Notes: generated by a model not told the origin, from the sequence alone. DNA of 64,000 bases from an uncultured Spirochaetaceae bacterium (GCA_944389975.1 CALXOH010000006.1:49177-113176); one strand, 5' to 3'; positions 17,540 through 27,364 are shown, numbered from the stretch's first letter. Translations and numbers: made by a program.

Positions 17540-18085
17540 TCAGACCTCCTTGAAGTTCCTTACGAACTCAGAACCGTAACGTAGAGCGTTTGATACGCCG
17601 TTGAACGTCACCGATGCACCCGACACGAGCGACGGATCATCCAAATCGTTCTTGTTTCCAGGAAGCGGTGTATCTCCTCCTTTTCCCTTGAACATATCCA
17701 TGTACCAGCTCTCCTCGGCTTTCTTTCCAAGGCCCGGGGTTTCGCCATTCGCCATCATCTTCGCTTCCAGAAGAGTGCCATCAAGAAGGTATGATGCGAT
17801 GATTGTGAACTCTCCGCCGTAACCTGAGCCGAGAAGTTCCAGCTCGAATCCGACGCGCTCTCCACCGTCAGTCAATTCCATGATCGAAGCAATCAACGGG
17901 TCATCCGACTCGATTCCAGCCCCGATCTCATAGCCACCGGAGACGACCTGGCGCGCTTCCAGCGTCTCTTTCTCGACGTTTGCCGCGATCAAAGGAGCTG
18001 TAATGCTGTTCACGATCCCGCATAGTCCGGAAGAAAGGGCACAGATTAGAAATAGGGTTATTCCTGTCTTTAGAATCGTATTCAT
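17540..18085 (-). CDS. rnfG: Rnf complex subunit G (covalent FMN protein)
   Basis: 181 residues: one N-terminal helix (about 8-28) and an extracytoplasmic FMN-binding domain. The FMN attachment motif appears as SGASVTFNGV near residue 160, with the modified threonine in the normal place. It shuttles electrons on the outer face. The start overlaps the rnfD stop by ATGA. Confidence 0.94.
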   Translation of the reverse strand: MNTILKTGITLFLICALSSGLCGIVNSITAPLIAANVEKETLEARQVVSGGYEIGAGIESDDPLIASIMELTDGGERVGFELELLGSGYGGEFTIIASYLLDGTLLEAKMMANGETPGLGKKAEESWYMDMFKGKGGDTPLPGNKNDLDDPSLVSGASVTFNGVSNALRYGSEFVRNFKEV

Positions 18086-19134
18086 GCCTTTACCTCCTTG
18101 ACGTAGCCGAATTTCTTCGGTCTGACGAACCTGTCGATCGTCGGCGTAAGTATGTTCATCAGGAGAATTGCAAGGGAAACGCCCTCAGGGAGCGACCCGA
18201 AGTACCTGATGAGGAATGTGAAGAAGCCGCAACCGATGCCGAATATGATCTCACCTTTCTTCGTTGTCGGGGTCGTAACCCAGTCGGTCGCCATGAAGAA
18301 CGCACCTAGGAAGAGACCGCCGGTGAAAAGAGGATAGAGAACCTCTCCGGAAAATAGTCCGAGGCCCCTTGGAACGCCGCCGAAAATCCACGAAAGGATT
18401 GCAAACGAAGCAAGGTATGTCACCGGGATATGCCACGTGATTATCTTCTTGAATATCAGGAACAGCCCGCCTACGAGAAGCAACAGGGAAGAGACTTCAC
18501 CTATACAGCCGCCGATATTACCGACGAAAGCATCGATCGTGTATCCTGGAATCCCCAAGGAGGACGACAAGTTGCCTGCCATCTCGCTTACAGGGTAAGT
18601 GACGCTGGAAAGCATCTCCGAGTTGCTTATTCCGCCCACTCCCGACGTGATCATCGTCTTTATCTGCGATAGCGGTGTGGCGCTGGTCACCAAATCTGCA
18701 GAGAGTGCACGGGGAAGTGAGAATGAACTCATCTGGCTTGAGAATGAGAAGAATACGAATACCCTTCCTGCAAGTGCCGGGTTCATCCAGTTCGCTCCGA
18801 GTCCCCCGAACGTCCACTTTACGACCAGCATCGCAAATACTGATGCGATGACGGGTATGTAGAGAGGAACCATCGGAGGCATGTTCATTCCGATCAGAAG
18901 TCCGGTGACTGCCGCAGAGAAATCCTTCAGGGTGAACTTTCCACCTATGCGTTCGAGGATGTACTCGGTCAGCAAGCTTGAGAGTACGGAGACGACAAGC
19001 ACCAGAAGCGCCCTCATTCCGAATGCATATACTCCCCAGATTGCAGAAGGCAGAAGCGCAATGACGACAAAGAGCATTGCCCTGTCAGTCCGTAAAGAAT
19101 CGTGGATATGTGGACTTGACGATACTATCTTCAT
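18082..19134 (-). CDS. rnfD: Rnf complex subunit D (flavin-bearing membrane subunit)
   Basis: 350 residues with about nine membrane helices. The flavin attachment motif SATPLS is present in the first half, with GGLGANWMNPALAGRVF before it. The start at 19134 overlaps the rnfC stop (ATGA); the longer open frame reaching 19230 lies in rnfC and is not the start. RnfD probably forms the ion channel with RnfA and RnfE, so this complex converts ferredoxin:NAD+ redox energy to an H+ or Na+ gradient. Confidence 0.95.
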   Translation of the reverse strand: MKIVSSSPHIHDSLRTDRAMLFVVIALLPSAIWGVYAFGMRALLVLVVSVLSSLLTEYILERIGGKFTLKDFSAAVTGLLIGMNMPPMVPLYIPVIASVFAMLVVKWTFGGLGANWMNPALAGRVFVFFSFSSQMSSFSLPRALSADLVTSATPLSQIKTMITSGVGGISNSEMLSSVTYPVSEMAGNLSSSLGIPGYTIDAFVGNIGGCIGEVSSLLLLVGGLFLIFKKIITWHIPVTYLASFAILSWIFGGVPRGLGLFSGEVLYPLFTGGLFLGAFFMATDWVTTPTTKKGEIIFGIGCGFFTFLIRYFGSLPEGVSLAILLMNILTPTIDRFVRPKKFGYVKEVKA

Positions 19135-20447
19135 TTTTTCTTCCTCCCGAGTTTCTTGCCCATCTTGAATCCCTGTACCAAAGGTAAGTGGCTCGGACAG
19201 GAGTATGCGCAGCACCCGCACTCCTTGCAATCCATCAGGCCGAGGGCCATCGCCTCTTCATAATTGCCCCACTTGATGTTTCTGAACATCTTGTTCGGCT
19301 GGAGCCCCATCGGACAATGCTCGACGCACTTGCCGCACGAAACGCACGGGAATGCGGAAAGAAGTTCGTCCTGGAACGTCAGCACTGTGATTCCACCTGT
19401 GCCCTTGACCGTAGGAGTATCTTCGCTCGAGTATGCAAAGCCCATCATCGGACCGCCCGCAATCATCTTCACAGCCGTATCTTTCAATCCGCCTGAGAAT
19501 GCAAATAAATCGCTTGACTTGGTTCCGATCGGAGCGATTATGTTCTTCGGGTCATTGATCCCGTCTCCAGAGACGGTGACGACCCTTTCGATCAAAGGTT
19601 TATGGAAAACGACAGCTTCATAGACCGCGTAGCAAGTCGAGATGTTCGCGACCACCGCCCCGATATCTATCGGAAGCTTTCCGGAGGGAACCTCCCTGTT
19701 TGCAACTGCCTTGATAAGCTGCTTCTCATCCCCCTGCGGGTATTTCATCTTCAATGCCACGACTTCGATGGGATAGCCTTTCTCACTTATCTTCTTCTCA
19801 AGGTGAGCGACAGCATCCATCTTGTTCATCTCAACGCCGATCGAAATCTTCTCCGGATTGACAGTCTTTGCAAGGATCATTATCCCTTCCAGAATCCCGT
19901 CGGCCCGTTCGAGCATCGACCTGTAGTCGCTTGTGATGTACGGTTCGCACTCCACCCCGTTTATTATAAGGTTGTCGACTTTCTTCCCGGTTGGAATCTG
20001 CAACTTCACGCTTGTCGGGAAGGTAGCGCCGCCCATTCCGACGACACCCATGTCCTTGATCAAGGCCAGGATCTCCTCACCGGTCATGTCCTTGTAAGGA
20101 TACTCCTTCTTGAAAGGATCCTCCCCCTGATCCTCATCGACCTTTATTACGAGACAAGTTGCGTTCTGTCCGGTTGCAAGGCGTATCTGCCTGACATCGC
20201 TTACTACGCCGGAAACCGGGCTGTGTACGTTCGCGCTTATAAAAGACGAGGCCTCTCCCACCAGCTCACCACGCTCTACCCTGTCCCCCTTCTTCTTCAA
20301 AGGTGTGGCAGGAGCTCCGAGGTGTTGGCTCATTGAAAGATAAAGCTCGCCAGGAAGAGGAAGATATTCGATAGCCTTGTCTTTTGAAAGGCTCTTTCCA
20401 TCCTGAGGATGCACCCCTCCCCTTCCGAATGTGCTTATCCGGCTCAT
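19131..20447 (-). CDS. rnfC: Rnf complex subunit C (NADH-binding, Fe-S)
   Basis: 438 residues. The opening GGVHPQDGKSLS, the NADH/FMN-type Rossmann region with GMGGATFPTSVK, the NGVECEPYITSD segment, and two 4Fe-4S motifs near the C-terminus (CVSCGKCVEHCP and CKECGCCAYSCP) define RnfC. The short C-terminus without alanine-rich repeats matches the anaerobe type. It is the first gene of rnfCDGEAB, in the same order as in acetogenic clostridia. The start follows AAGGAG, and its promoter should lie in 20450-20560, where I see no confident match. Confidence 0.95.
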   Translation of the reverse strand: MSRISTFGRGGVHPQDGKSLSKDKAIEYLPLPGELYLSMSQHLGAPATPLKKKGDRVERGELVGEASSFISANVHSPVSGVVSDVRQIRLATGQNATCLVIKVDEDQGEDPFKKEYPYKDMTGEEILALIKDMGVVGMGGATFPTSVKLQIPTGKKVDNLIINGVECEPYITSDYRSMLERADGILEGIMILAKTVNPEKISIGVEMNKMDAVAHLEKKISEKGYPIEVVALKMKYPQGDEKQLIKAVANREVPSGKLPIDIGAVVANISTCYAVYEAVVFHKPLIERVVTVSGDGINDPKNIIAPIGTKSSDLFAFSGGLKDTAVKMIAGGPMMGFAYSSEDTPTVKGTGGITVLTFQDELLSAFPCVSCGKCVEHCPMGLQPNKMFRNIKWGNYEEAMALGLMDCKECGCCAYSCPSHLPLVQGFKMGKKLGRKKK

Positions 20448-20585
20448 TCTCTCTACTCCTTTTTAGCTTTATATCATATTGATGATACAACCTTTCATAC
20501 CAAATGTACAAAGCTTTAGAGGCGAAAATGATGTAAAATATGATAAGAAATAGAAATAGAGAAATTTGTATCGATAAATCAATAT

Positions 20586-20624
20586 AAGATAAAAAGCCCG
20601 CCACATACAGTGATGCGGCAAGGC
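20586..20624 (-). terminator. Rho-independent terminator upstream of the rnf operon
   Basis: On the minus strand GCCTTGCCGCAT pairs with ATGTGGCGGGC (one wobble and a small bulge) and is followed by TTTTTATCTT. It ends the lipoprotein gene at 20650 and insulates the rnf operon. Confidence 0.75.
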
Positions 20625-20649
20625 TCTCTCTAAAACCCAATAAAGTCGA

Positions 20650-21351
20650 TCATGTCGAAGACGAAGATGCAGATTTGATTATCCAATATAGGTCGCCTAA
20701 TTCGGTATAATCCTGGTTCACGCTTCCCTTGTCCGTCCACAGCCCCATGTAGATCTCGCTTTGCCTTATCGAAACAAGAGCAATGGAGAGGTTGTTTCCA
20801 AATCCATTCCAGTACCTCTCGTAACCGTGGCAAGCACTCTCGATGCGTGCAGTCTCCGGATTGAGCACCAGGAATACCTTTCCGCTCATCTCATCAAGTA
20901 CAGTCTGACTATTTCCACCTTCACCGTTTTCAGTGTAGGAGGTGAATGTAAACTGATCCACGTGGTACCAGATCTCACCTATCGTATAAGAATAAGGATA
21001 TCCGAGATAAGGAAAATCGTACGTGTACATATATCTTCTGTCTTTTCCCATCTTAAGATGCGTGTAAGTACCGGTAAAGACGCGCCAAGGAGTTTCTTCA
21101 TAGCTTCCGTCGCCCATCTCTTTATAAATTGAAAGCGTGACTTTGCTTCCCGACTCCGAATCGTGCGTACCCTCTCCTATTACAAGTACAAGGCGCTTCC
21201 CGTCATTGTTTCCAGTGCCTCTGTAGATGCTTTCATAGGTTCCCTCAACAAGCGACGGGTGCCTGTCCACACCATCCAGCGGGCCGTCATAACAAGCGGT
21301 GAGAGAGAATAACAATACTATCGATATGGCCAGCGGATAAATCTTCTTCAT
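20650..21351 (-). CDS. Putative lipoprotein of unknown function
   Basis: 233 residues with a type II signal peptide (MKKIYPLAISIVLLFSLTAC, lipid cysteine at 20). The mature part is rich in Tyr, Gly and Ser with beta-like segments (TYTHLKMGKDRRYMYTYDF), and resembles lipocalin-like or calycin-type spirochaete lipoproteins in character, but I find no motif that names it. It is monocistronic, with its own terminator. Confidence 0.8.
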   Translation of the reverse strand: MKKIYPLAISIVLLFSLTACYDGPLDGVDRHPSLVEGTYESIYRGTGNNDGKRLVLVIGEGTHDSESGSKVTLSIYKEMGDGSYEETPWRVFTGTYTHLKMGKDRRYMYTYDFPYLGYPYSYTIGEIWYHVDQFTFTSYTENGEGGNSQTVLDEMSGKVFLVLNPETARIESACHGYERYWNGFGNNLSIALVSIRQSEIYMGLWTDKGSVNQDYTELGDLYWIIKSASSSST

Positions 21352-21476
21352 GAGTAAAGTCTACCATCATTTCAAGGTAAATCATCCGCTTTCTTGTGTT
21401 CTTCTCATGGGATTTTTCCTTCATCGGGTAAGAAATATTGCACTTTCGATCACCGGCACATTACAATTTGGGCAAT

Positions 21477-22319
21477 ATGAACAGACTCTTCCAGTTCGCA
21501 TTCAGCAAGATCAAAGGGGTGAAGGTATATGCCCTGGTGGGACGCTCAGGCACGGGCAAAAGCTACCACAGCAAGCTGGTTGCAGCAAAATACCATATAG
21601 ATCTGATCATCGATGACGGCCTCTTGATCAAGGGTGACAAGATACTTGCAGGCAGGTCGGCGAAGAACGATCCGAACTTCATCAGCGCTGTCAGGACCGC
21701 AGTCTTTGACGATGAAGAGCACAGGGACGAAGTCATGAGTGCTCTTCTGAAAGAGAAGTATAAGAAGATATTGATAATAGGCACCAGCGAGAAGATGGTG
21801 AACAAGATCACGAAGCGCTTGGAGCTACCCGAAGTGGAGAAAGTCCTGCACATAGAGGATATCGCAAGTGAAGAGGAGATCGAGACAGCGATGAGGATCA
21901 GGTTCACGGAGGGCAAGCATGTAATTCCGATCCCGTCGATCGAAATCACGCGCAACTACCCGAAGATCGTGTATGACTCGATGAAGATATTCAGGAAAGG
22001 GCACAAGGATGCGTACGAGAAAACGATCGTAAGGCCCGAGTTCTCCAGACCTGACAAGGAAGAGATCTCGGAACAAGCGATAACGCAGATGGTGAAGCAT
22101 GCGATCGGAGACTACGACCCGGTTATCAAAGTGAAAAAGGCAAAGGGCGTGAAGAACAGCGACAACACATACTCTATAAGCGTGACGCTGCAACTTCCGG
22201 TGAAGCACTACATGACGACTACGATGTCGGACTTGCAGGAGTACATCACCGAGTGCGTAGAGAAGTTCGGCGGGATAATGCTCAAGAACGTCACGATTGA
22301 GATTGAGGAGTGGGGCTGA
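21477..22319 (+). CDS. P-loop NTPase fused to an Asp23/Gls24-like domain
   Basis: 280 residues from the ATG at 21477 (a TTG at 21438 is possible; neither has a clear ribosome site). A Walker A GRSGTGKS lies near residue 23, followed by an adenylate-kinase-like pattern (IDDGLLIKGDKI and KKILIIGTSEKMV). From about residue 200 the protein carries SEQAITQMVKHAI and a terminal SISVTLQLPVKHY / LKNVTIEIEEW pattern that matches the Asp23/YloU domain. I know such ATP-binding plus Asp23-like proteins from Firmicutes and spirochaetes as uncharacterised. The 3' end overlaps the convergent pcnB gene by 29 bases. Confidence 0.75.
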   Translation: MNRLFQFAFSKIKGVKVYALVGRSGTGKSYHSKLVAAKYHIDLIIDDGLLIKGDKILAGRSAKNDPNFISAVRTAVFDDEEHRDEVMSALLKEKYKKILIIGTSEKMVNKITKRLELPEVEKVLHIEDIASEEEIETAMRIRFTEGKHVIPIPSIEITRNYPKIVYDSMKIFRKGHKDAYEKTIVRPEFSRPDKEEISEQAITQMVKHAIGDYDPVIKVKKAKGVKNSDNTYSISVTLQLPVKHYMTTTMSDLQEYITECVEKFGGIMLKNVTIEIEEWG

Positions 22320-23457
22320 CTTTCTTTCTTCTCCTCATGCGTTTTCCTCTGGATGACTTTTTGCGCATTACCTTTTCATCCTCTTTCGCCCTCTTCTCCT
22401 TCTTCCTGACTTTCCGCTTGTATCCCATATCCTCCAGCGCAAGGCTTGCCGCCTTCTCGATCTCGTAATTCGGAGGGGTGATCGGATTCACAAGCACCTT
22501 TATCTCGCGGAAAATCTCATGGAAGCGCTCTTCGTCACTCAGCTCGTCTGCATTCCTGAGCGTCAGTACAGGCTTTGCAAGGTGATACAAAAGGCGTGAG
22601 CGGTCGATGCCCTTCCCTTTCTCCTTGGCATCCCTCACCTCCTCATCCAACTCCTCAAGCGATCGCTTCATCCCGTCGAAATTGATGTACACGGTAAGGC
22701 ACGGGAGTATGTACGCCAATAGCTTGTAGGAATTCAGGAGGGCGAAGATCTTTGCAGATTCGCCTGACGATAGTATCTTCATCACTTCCTCGGTGATCCT
22801 TGAAACGCTTACAAGCGAAAGGTATGGTGCGTACTTCCTGATCGCAAACCTGACGTTCCACTTCAAGCGGAAACCTGTAGTGACTTTGTATTTGACTGCA
22901 CGGATCATCCTCACAGGATCTTCCCTGAACGAGTACGAAAGGGGAATCAAGGAACGGATGACTTTCTTTCTGAAATCGGGCATCGAATCTGTAAAGTCCA
23001 GAAGCTGGCCGTTCTCAGGGTTGTAATAGAGGCTGTTGATCGAGAAATCCCTACGCCTTGCATCCTGCTCGATCGAACCGAATACGTTGTTGTTCCCCTC
23101 CTCGAAGTTCTCTTCATCGGAACGGAATGTAGTCACCTCGATGATCTTGTCTTCTGAAAAATAAAGGTGGACTATCCTGAACCTCTTTCCTATTATCCTT
23201 GCGTTCCAAAAGAGCCTGGAGACCTGCTTTGGCGAAAAACTCGTCGCGACATCGAAATCCTTGGGCTTGTGCCCGAGCATCAGATCGCGCAGAGCCCCGC
23301 CGACGACGTATGCCTCGGCACCTTTTGCGTGGAGTTTCCTTATAGCCCAAAGGGTATCCTTGTCTATCTGGCTGTTTCTGATCGGATGTTCCTTCTGCGT
23401 ATATACTTTCGCGATCGGAATATCTTTCCCGCCTTCTGATTTGTATCTGATGAACAT
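22291..23457 (-). CDS. pcnB: Poly(A) polymerase / class II tRNA nucleotidyltransferase family
   Basis: 388 residues. Head domain with YVVGGALRDLMLG, DFDVATS (metal Asp pair), EVTTFR and the RRDFSINSLYY signature, whose tyrosine-rich end favours bacterial poly(A) polymerase over CCA enzyme. The tail is strongly basic (KRKVRKKEKRAK, KKSSRGKRMRRRKK), as in PcnB, where it binds RNA. A second member of the family at 47284 is the better CCA-adding candidate, so this one probably tags RNA for decay. Convergent with the upstream gene. Confidence 0.85.
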   Translation of the reverse strand: MFIRYKSEGGKDIPIAKVYTQKEHPIRNSQIDKDTLWAIRKLHAKGAEAYVVGGALRDLMLGHKPKDFDVATSFSPKQVSRLFWNARIIGKRFRIVHLYFSEDKIIEVTTFRSDEENFEEGNNNVFGSIEQDARRRDFSINSLYYNPENGQLLDFTDSMPDFRKKVIRSLIPLSYSFREDPVRMIRAVKYKVTTGFRLKWNVRFAIRKYAPYLSLVSVSRITEEVMKILSSGESAKIFALLNSYKLLAYILPCLTVYINFDGMKRSLEELDEEVRDAKEKGKGIDRSRLLYHLAKPVLTLRNADELSDEERFHEIFREIKVLVNPITPPNYEIEKAASLALEDMGYKRKVRKKEKRAKEDEKVMRKKSSRGKRMRRRKKVSPTPQSQS

Positions 23458-23633
23458 TCTCTGGTTACCTGAAAATAAATCAATTTATTTTGGTCCGTTT
23501 CGCCTTCTCTGTCCATAGCAGAACACGCCCTTGGGGAAAAGCCGCCTGCTTGTAGTTGGAATGAGAGCATGGTAACATCAAATGACTGGAAAGCTGAGTG
23601 CCATCAGCGCCGTTTCAACAAGGAGTCGATATT

Positions 23634-24917
23634 ATGATAGATCCAGTGGTCCTCAAAGGTTTCAGGGACAGCCTTCCAAGGGAAGAAAAGGCAAAGAAGA
23701 AGATAGAAAGGAAGCTTGAGGACGTGTTCACCCTCTACGGCTTCCAGCCGATAGATACCCCCGTACTCGAGTACGAGAACGTACTTCTGGGAAAAGGTGG
23801 AGGAGAGACGGACAAGCAGATATTCCACTTCGTCGACAACGGAGGAAGGAAAGTCGCGATGCGCTTTGATCTCACAGTTCCATTTGCGCGCTTTCTGGCA
23901 TTGCACTATCCGGAGCTGCCGATGCCATTCAAAAGGTACCACATCGCAAAAGCGTTCAGAGGGGAGAACCCGCAGAAAGGAAGGTACAGGGAGTTCATCC
24001 AGTGCGATTTCGATATCGTCGGGGTTGATTCAGCCGAGTCGGATGTCGAGATCTTGTCGCTGATGAACGCATCGTTCGAGTCCTTGGGGATAAGCGACGT
24101 AGTATTCCATGTCGCACACAGGGGGCTCTTCAACGACTTTCTGGAAAAAAGCGGATGCAAAGAGAAGTCGGTGGAGATCCTCCGCCTCGTAGACAAGCTG
24201 AGGAAAATTGGAAAAGAGAAAGTCAGCGAAGGGCTTCTGGAGATCGTCGGGGATGAAAACACGGTGGAGAACATCATCAGCTATATCACGGCAAGCTATC
24301 CAAGCATGGATGAGACGATCGACAAGATAGTCTCTTTGATAGGTGAAGAGACTGAAAGCAGCCAGAGGATGAGAAGAATCTCATCGCTTCTCGAGAACCT
24401 CGGAATAAAAGAGAAGTTCGTGTTCGATCCATCGATCACCCGAGGCCTCGACTACTACACCGGGATAGTCTACGAGACATTCCTTTCGTCCCTCGAGGGA
24501 ATCGGATCGGTGTGCTCGGGAGGAAGGTACAACAACCTTGCATCCCTATATACGAAGGAAAACCTCCCCGGAGTCGGTGCATCGATCGGACTAGACAGGC
24601 TGATGGCCGCTTTGGAGGAACTGGGGAGCCCCCTGGTGAGAGAAATCCCTACATCCAGGGTAGTCATCTACTTCCGAAAAGGTGAGGGGGAGAAGGCACT
24701 CGAGTGTGCAAACGCGCTCAGAAAGAACGGCACGAGCACGGACGTTTACCTCTTGGAAGGGAAGAAGATGAAGGCGCTATTTGATTATGCCGGGAAAAAT
24801 GGAATGGAAAAGCTCGTAACATTCCAAGATGATGGTACAATCGAAGTGAAGGACCTTCAGAGCAGGGAAAGCGTGAAGGTCAACTCACTCGAGGAGGTTC
24901 TAAGCATTTGCCAGTAG
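23634..24917 (+). CDS. hisS: Histidyl-tRNA synthetase
   Basis: 427-residue class II synthetase. Motif 2 is FRGENPQKGRYREFIQCDFD, the histidine-specific loops are RGLDYYTGIVYE and GGRYNNL, and motif 3 is GASIGLDRL. The C-terminal anticodon domain is of normal size. The start at 23634 follows AAGGAG; an in-frame extension to 23598 is not needed. It overlaps the following helicase gene by 10 bases. Confidence 0.96.
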   Translation: MIDPVVLKGFRDSLPREEKAKKKIERKLEDVFTLYGFQPIDTPVLEYENVLLGKGGGETDKQIFHFVDNGGRKVAMRFDLTVPFARFLALHYPELPMPFKRYHIAKAFRGENPQKGRYREFIQCDFDIVGVDSAESDVEILSLMNASFESLGISDVVFHVAHRGLFNDFLEKSGCKEKSVEILRLVDKLRKIGKEKVSEGLLEIVGDENTVENIISYITASYPSMDETIDKIVSLIGEETESSQRMRRISSLLENLGIKEKFVFDPSITRGLDYYTGIVYETFLSSLEGIGSVCSGGRYNNLASLYTKENLPGVGASIGLDRLMAALEELGSPLVREIPTSRVVIYFRKGEGEKALECANALRKNGTSTDVYLLEGKKMKALFDYAGKNGMEKLVTFQDDGTIEVKDLQSRESVKVNSLEEVLSICQ

Positions 24918-27364
24918 ATTTCCTATCTCTACCCGTCTACCAACATAAAGACGTGATACTGAAGGCCTTGGAGGAAAACCAGGTCGTCATCATCGAAAGC
25001 CCGACGGGAAGCGGCAAGACAACCCAGCTTCCCTTGATACTCAGGGAAGCCGGATATGACAAGAAGGGAATCATCGGAATAACCCAACCCAGGCGCATAG
25101 CGACGCTGAGTATATCATCATTTATCAAAAAACAGCTCGGATGCATAAACAACTACGTCGCCTACACGATGCGTTTTGCCGACACAAGCGATGAAGAGAC
25201 CAGGATCAAGGTGATGACCGACGGAATACTACTTCAGGAGCTGAAGCAGAATCCGAACCTGGAAAACTACTCTGTGATCATGGTGGACGAAGCGCACGAG
25301 AGGAGCCTGAACATCGACTTCATACTCGGACTGCTGAAAGAGATCATAGAGAATAGGAAAGACCTCAAGGTCGTCATCTCAAGTGCCACGATAAACACAT
25401 CCACGTTCAGCGCGTTCTTCGGCAATGCCCCGATAATAAGCATCAAGGCACGTACATTCCCCGTGGAAGTGAAGTACAAGACGATGAAGATCGAGAGGGA
25501 TTTCGAGGACATCTACTACGAGAAGATCGAGAACCTGATTGTCGAAGACAAGAAGGAGAACCCGGGGGATGTGCTGGTGTTCCTTTCAGGGGAGGCTGAT
25601 ATAAAAGGGCTCGTGGAATCCCTCACGAGGTCCGAGAACAAGGACAGGTGGCAGGTCTACCCCCTATACGGCAGGCTGAGCAAAGAGGATCAGGAGAAGG
25701 TATTCACCCCGACAAAGAGGGGAAAGACGAAGATAGTCGTCGCGACGAACATCGCGGAGACGAGCATCACGATAGACGGGATCACGACTGTAATCGACTC
25801 GGGTCTTGCGAAGATAAATTTCTACAACCAGAGGAATTTCACCAACACCCTATCCCCCATTCCGATCTCACGATCATCTGCCGACCAGAGGAAGGGAAGG
25901 GCCGGGCGTACACAAAGCGGAGTATGCTACAGGCTTTACAGCGAGAAAGACTATCTGATGCGACCCGAATACTCCGAAGAGGAGATCCTCCACTCGGATC
26001 TGGCGGAAGTAATGCTCAGGATGAGCGAACTCGGAATATACAACTACACGTCATTCCCTTTCATAACCCGTCCGAAGACAAGTGCGTTCCAGAGCGCTGA
26101 AGAGACACTGATGATAATAGGTGCGATCGAAAAGGACCACAGGCTCACGAAAATCGGAGAGATGATGATAAAGTATCCCCTGCTTCCCCGCCTTGAAAGG
26201 ATAATAGTCGAGTCGATACTCTCCTATCCGTCGGTGCTTGATGAAGTTCTGGTCGCAGTATCGTTCCTATCGACCAGGCAGCCATACATACTCCCGATCG
26301 GGAAAGAGATGGAAGCAAGAAGCGCGCACCGCACATTCCAATCCAAGAAGTGGGGCGACTTCGTCTCGATGCAAACCCTGTACAAGACTTACGTCTCCAT
26401 CGAAGGGAAGAAAGAGAGGGAGAACTTCGCAAAGAAGTATTTTCTCGACATCCAGACTCTCGATGAAATTGTAAACATACACGACCAACTTTCAGAAGAG
26501 ATCTCGAAAGAGGGAATTCCGATCCTCTCAGGGGGAAGCATCGACGACTATTTCAGGTGCATAATTTCCGGGCTTAGGCAATACGTTGCAAAGAAAAAGG
26601 ACGCGAGGTCGTACAAGACGATAAGCGCAGACGACATATACATCCACCCCGGATCCGCGTGGTTCAATCCCCTGCCCGAGTACATAATCGCAGGGGAGGT
26701 CGTAAAGACTACGAAGATGTATGCCCGTACAGTCTCCCCGATACTCAAGGCATGGGTGAACGACATAGATCCCGCACTTTTAAAAACGCTCTCGGGAAAA
26801 GCCTACAAGGAAGAGGGGGAGAAAGGAAAGAGAAAGGAGAAGAGCGCGAGGAGAAAGCCTACTGCGGAAGAGATCATCGCATCATTCCCGCTGTCGAGGG
26901 AGAAAGGGAAAAAGAAGAACGTCAGGATCATCACACTTTCCGAACTCAAGGCGATCGGGAATATATCGAGCGATCAGAAATTCCGCATAAAGGTCGGGAA
27001 ATCGCTCTCCAAAATGCCAGTGAGGATGGAAGACATAGACCACGAACTGAAGCTGATGAAGGAGATGCCCGTTCTGAAGGAGAACTTCCCGTCATCTTTG
27101 GATCCGCATGAGGACGTTGAAGTAATAATCTCTCTATTCAAGTTCCTCTTCGCACCTTACCAGATGGGGAAGGATTCGTTCGGTTACCTCGGATTCTCGG
27201 AAAAGGATGGGAAATACACGCTCCGACCGTTCATATACATCGACGAGGCAGTTGAAAGCACGCTCGATTCGCTTTACTCGATCATCGGAGGAATGGACAA
27301 GAAGAACGAAAAGAGAAAGCGTATTTCAATGGAACTTGACAAGATCGAGGCTGCACTTTCTTGA
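24908..27364 (+). CDS. hrpA: DEAH-box ATP-dependent RNA helicase, HrpA type
   Basis: 818 residues. RecA-like domain 1 has Walker A SPTGSGKTTQ, TQPRRIA and VDEAHERSLN (DEAH); domain 2 has SGEADIKGL, TNIAETSITIDGI and QRKGRAGR. A winged-helix and OB-type C-terminal portion follows. The size is that of the short HrpA of Borrelia rather than the 1300-residue E. coli protein. HrpA helicases act on RNA and stalled ribosomes; in Borrelia one affects gene expression. The TTG start lies inside the hisS end, so the two are coupled. Confidence 0.9.
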   Translation: MPVDFLSLPVYQHKDVILKALEENQVVIIESPTGSGKTTQLPLILREAGYDKKGIIGITQPRRIATLSISSFIKKQLGCINNYVAYTMRFADTSDEETRIKVMTDGILLQELKQNPNLENYSVIMVDEAHERSLNIDFILGLLKEIIENRKDLKVVISSATINTSTFSAFFGNAPIISIKARTFPVEVKYKTMKIERDFEDIYYEKIENLIVEDKKENPGDVLVFLSGEADIKGLVESLTRSENKDRWQVYPLYGRLSKEDQEKVFTPTKRGKTKIVVATNIAETSITIDGITTVIDSGLAKINFYNQRNFTNTLSPIPISRSSADQRKGRAGRTQSGVCYRLYSEKDYLMRPEYSEEEILHSDLAEVMLRMSELGIYNYTSFPFITRPKTSAFQSAEETLMIIGAIEKDHRLTKIGEMMIKYPLLPRLERIIVESILSYPSVLDEVLVAVSFLSTRQPYILPIGKEMEARSAHRTFQSKKWGDFVSMQTLYKTYVSIEGKKERENFAKKYFLDIQTLDEIVNIHDQLSEEISKEGIPILSGGSIDDYFRCIISGLRQYVAKKKDARSYKTISADDIYIHPGSAWFNPLPEYIIAGEVVKTTKMYARTVSPILKAWVNDIDPALLKTLSGKAYKEEGEKGKRKEKSARRKPTAEEIIASFPLSREKGKKKNVRIITLSELKAIGNISSDQKFRIKVGKSLSKMPVRMEDIDHELKLMKEMPVLKENFPSSLDPHEDVEVIISLFKFLFAPYQMGKDSFGYLGFSEKDGKYTLRPFIYIDEAVESTLDSLYSIIGGMDKKNEKRKRISMELDKIEAALS

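Noticed and set aside
19602..20336. 244-residue plus-strand ORF opposite rnfC
   Set aside because: rnfC on the other strand has full motifs; the ORF is a codon-bias shadow.
15514..20447. Na+-NQR instead of Rnf
   Set aside because: An RnfB with PGANCGGCGYAGC and the CDGEAB order are Rnf-specific; no NqrF is present.
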